Source: Ardenticatenaceae bacterium (GTDB lineage: Bacteria; Chloroflexota; Anaerolineae; Promineifilales; Promineifilaceae). From it: 64,000 nt of DNA. The notes under the pieces were generated by a model that was not told where the DNA came from, did not search any database, and saw nothing but the letters and a program-made list of their open reading frames with translations. Shown here in pieces: positions 63,201-64,000 of the stretch. Position numbers and translations under genes: made by a program. Each line of letters starts with the position of its first letter. Position 1 is the first letter of the stretch. The stretch covers positions 1,984,001 to 2,048,000 of the forward strand of contig JACKBQ010000002.1 of assembly GCA_020634455.1 (NCBI GenBank), in the 5' to 3' direction.

Positions 63201-63755
63201 GATGTGGTGCATGGTGAGGATGAGGCGGTGTTCGCGGGGAGCCAGCTTGAGCAATTTGGCGCGCAGCAAGGGGCCAGTGGTCAGGTCAAACGGCCGTCTC
63301 GTTTCCGCAGCCGTCAGTTTGGCAATTTCTGATTTGCACTGTTCGGTTGATAGCCCTTGTAAATCATTCACCGGAACGGTGATGGAAACCTGGTTGTTGA
63401 CTTGTTGGGAAGGTTGGCCATTTACGGCCGTAAACGTGGTTCGCAATGCTTCGTGCCGCTGCACAATTTCATTCAGGCTGGCGGTGAGCGCGGCCACATC
63501 CAGCTCGCCGCTCAATTCAAAAATGGCGGGAATGTGGTACGCTGGACTGCCCGGCTCCAGCTCTTCCAAAAACCAGAGCCGCTGCTGGGCATAAGACAAT
63601 GGTGCAGCCGCCGAATCGTCACGGCGGGTAACGCCCTGTGGCGTAGCCTGCGCTTGTTTTTGCTTTAATTTCATTTCCAGCAGCGCCCGCTTGGCTGGGG
63701 AAAGTCCGGCCAGTCGGTCGTCCAGGTTGCGCTGCTCGGGTTGTTGGTTGGTCAT
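60291..63755 (-). CDS. NRPS module C-A(Pro-like)-PCP
   Basis: A 1154-residue elongation module. The N-terminus (LSPAKRALLEMKLKQKQ) looks like a docking helix. C domain: YAQQRLWFLEELEPGSPAYH and MHHIASDGWSRG near 185, LCL type. A domain: YTSGSTGKPKG near 658, NHYGPSETH near 800; pocket read as DVQFVAHVAK, nearest to the Pro codes of NRPSs (DVQLIAHVVK type), possibly a substituted proline. A heptamer array is translated before YRTGDL (about residues 878-910). PCP: GGHSLLA near 1072. The tail MTPEQMKQLLEAKRK may dock to the next protein, with which it shares a TAATG junction. AAGG lies upstream of the ATG. Confidence 0.95.
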   Translation of the reverse strand: MTNQQPEQRNLDDRLAGLSPAKRALLEMKLKQKQAQATPQGVTRRDDSAAAPLSYAQQRLWFLEELEPGSPAYHIPAIFELSGELDVAALTASLNEIVQRHEALRTTFTAVNGQPSQQVNNQVSITVPVNDLQGLSTEQCKSEIAKLTAAETRRPFDLTTGPLLRAKLLKLAPREHRLILTMHHIASDGWSRGVLLNELSVLYKDFLNGERPSLDALPIQYADFAVWQRDYLSGERLEKQQSYWKNQLAGAPPRLELPTDFPRPAVQEYRGNHLPVAINQTLYEELKRVSQEAGTTLFMTLFAAFNVLLHRYSRQDEIVIGSPIANRTRAEIEGLIGFFVNTLALRTDLSGNPTFLELLAQVKETTLDAYDHQDLPFEKLVEELQPERALSYNPIFQVMFVLHNATGTSAELPGLTMTSVDVDTGTSKFDLALSLAEEADGLTGYLEYNIDLFAEATMARFWHHFQVLLGGIVQDPSRPIGALPLMDEAERQQVVVDWNERTAVYPQLPIHQRFEQQAAQTPDAIAAEFPNQTVTYAELNWRANQLAHALQKAGVGPDVKVALSVERSLEMLVGLLGILKAGGTYVPLDPTYPQERLAYMLADSGAKVLLTQTSLLPAMPAHQAKLICLDRDWTAIAQESAENPTSDVTLDDLIYIIYTSGSTGKPKGVALKQRAIANLLAWQLQNSNCEVGDKTLQFTTLSFDVSCQEIFATLASGGTLVMIDEAVRRDPERLARLVAEKQVNRIFLPFVALQQLAEAFAAQPSLDLHLRELVTAGEQLQTTPPIVALFERLPNCRLANHYGPSETHVATAYDLPADPKTWDALPPIGQPIANTQIYLVDPQMQPVPIGVPGELLIGGDNVARGYLNRPELTAENFMRLSVIGERLSVIGQTDHGLRITDHGSPTTVYRTGDLARYRADGNIEYLGRIDQQVKIRGFRIEPGEIEAVLSEHGAVKETAVLAKSDPSGNKRLVAYVVTQPGQTADSLTLRNFLKDRLPEYMVPSLVMLLDEMPLTPSGKINRRGLPEPDESARVVVQEFVAPRTAVEAVVAKVWCEILGVEKIGVNDNFFDLGGHSLLATQVISRLKTSFKTNLPLRSLFESPTVAELAVEIVALEAQPGQAEKIAGVLQKLGGMTPEQMKQLLEAKRKAGATP
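61027..61121. repeat. CGGTNNN/CCGTNNN heptamer array inside the Pro-like A domain
   Basis: About eight direct units (CGGTAAA, CAGTTGT, CGGTGAT, CCGTGAT, CCGTAAT, CCGTAAT, CCATGAT, CTGTTTG) then about five inverted units such as ACCGATT. It encodes LSVIGERLSVIGQ and RITDHGSPTT just before YRTGDL, the same loop as in the two A domains of the three-module NRPS. Confidence 0.9.
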
Positions 63756-63795
63756 AAAACTACCTTGTCTTTTTCAGTGAAAAGTAGCGCTCGCT

Positions 63796-63823
63796 TATCA
63801 CTTTTTACTTTTCACTTTTTACT
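63796..63823. repeat. TTTTACT/TTTCACT heptamers at the upstream NRPS stop
   Basis: Four consecutive units TATCACT, TTTTACT, TTTCACT, TTTTACT. The minus-strand stop codon of the upstream NRPS (63819-63821) lies inside the array, so the repeat supplies the end of that protein. It lies between two NRPS genes. Confidence 0.8.
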
Positions 63824-64000
63824 CATCAGTTGCCATCAACTGCGCCAAAAGAATTTCCGCTTCCTCGTCTGAAAGCTCGTCCAGTTCGGCCATGAGTGCG
63901 GCCAATTCGTCCTCTTCGGCAACGGCCGTTTCCACCTGCATCTGCTCAATTTCCACAGCCAGTTCAGCAATGGTGGGTATCTCAAAAAAGCGGCGTTGTG
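63819..64000 (-). CDS. C-terminus of an upstream NRPS (carrier-domain end and docking tail), partial
   Basis: The frame enters from the right edge and ends at TAA (63819-63821). The visible 60 residues begin with RRFFEIPTIAELAVEIEQ, the last helix of a PCP as in the other modules here (FEAPTIRQLA, FESPTVAELA), followed by an acidic tail LDELSDEEAEILLAQL that resembles C-terminal docking motifs. It shows that the NRPS locus continues beyond the window and that the Pro-like module at 60,291-63,755 is not the start of its line. Confidence 0.85.
   Translation of the reverse strand, partial: QRRFFEIPTIAELAVEIEQMQVETAVAEEDELAALMAELDELSDEEAEILLAQLMATDE

Noticed and set aside
60291..63755. Pro-like A domain as part of the pyrrole pathway
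   Set aside because: Its pocket belongs to the multimodular Pro type and it is fused to C and PCP domains; the free-standing ligase at 51,249 has the pyrrole-pathway code.
1..64000. tRNA, rRNA, insertion sequences or transposase genes
   Set aside because: I looked for characteristic transposase motifs and for rRNA and tRNA landmarks and saw none; a covariance-model scan would be needed to exclude a tRNA fully.

Overview
This is a bacterial chromosomal window of moderately high GC. Most of it (about 17.7 to 64.0 kb, running off the right edge) is a large NRPS/PKS locus read entirely on the minus strand. The left 17.5 kb holds ordinary genes. I infer a filamentous-type Chloroflexota (Anaerolineae-like) host from the twin DUF3105 proteins, the Ser/Thr kinase with a FecR-like sensor, the secreted PA14/SH3 protein, and the wealth of degenerate heptamer repeats plus one iterated palindrome. 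The phylum is not proven by the sequence; a cyanobacterium-like genome style would be the main alternative.

Left part, minus strand unless noted: a small secreted/membrane protein operon (two DUF3105 proteins, a small membrane protein, a partial YtkA/FixH-like protein); a copper module (CsoR repressor with a G/C-tract operator, CopZ-like chaperone, CopA ATPase); a CaCA-type cation antiporter; a PII-like small protein; prephenate dehydrogenase; a CocE/NonD hydrolase overlapping a receptor Ser/Thr kinase with an apparently dead carboxypeptidase domain; an MFS transporter; then on the plus strand a DUF3267 zincin-like membrane protein and a secreted three-PA14/two-SH3b protein.

The biosynthetic locus appears to be two transcription units separated by a 512-base gap at 42,446-42,957. 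Unit A (from beyond 64,000 down to 42,958) encodes the end of an NRPS, C-A(Pro-like)-T, C-A(Tyr-like)-T-TE, a type II thioesterase, a sulfotransferase, a complete pyrrole-2-carboxyl starter set (prolyl-PCP dehydrogenase, prolyl-AMP ligase, FAD halogenase, free carrier protein), a membrane acyltransferase, and two tandem C-T-TE proteins with no adenylation domain. Unit B (42,445 down to 17,680) encodes a formyltransferase-pseudoC-A(Gly)-T protein whose A domain contains a luciferase-like monooxygenase, a KS-AT-KR-DH-ACP-TE polyketide synthase, an MbtH protein, a three-module NRPS (A codes read as Asn-, Thr- and aromatic-like), a C-A-T-TE protein, and an Sfp-type phosphopantetheinyl transferase that can activate all the carriers. 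Five megasynthases end in their own thioesterase, so the locus probably makes several chains that are joined or released separately rather than one collinear product.

Two genome-scale signals overlay the genes. The palindrome ACGGCCGT (often AACGGCCGTT) recurs every few hundred bases, inside and between genes. Degenerate 7-bp tandem repeats occur between genes and also in frame inside A domains and CopA, always at loop positions, adding about 10-35 residues of repeat-derived peptide.
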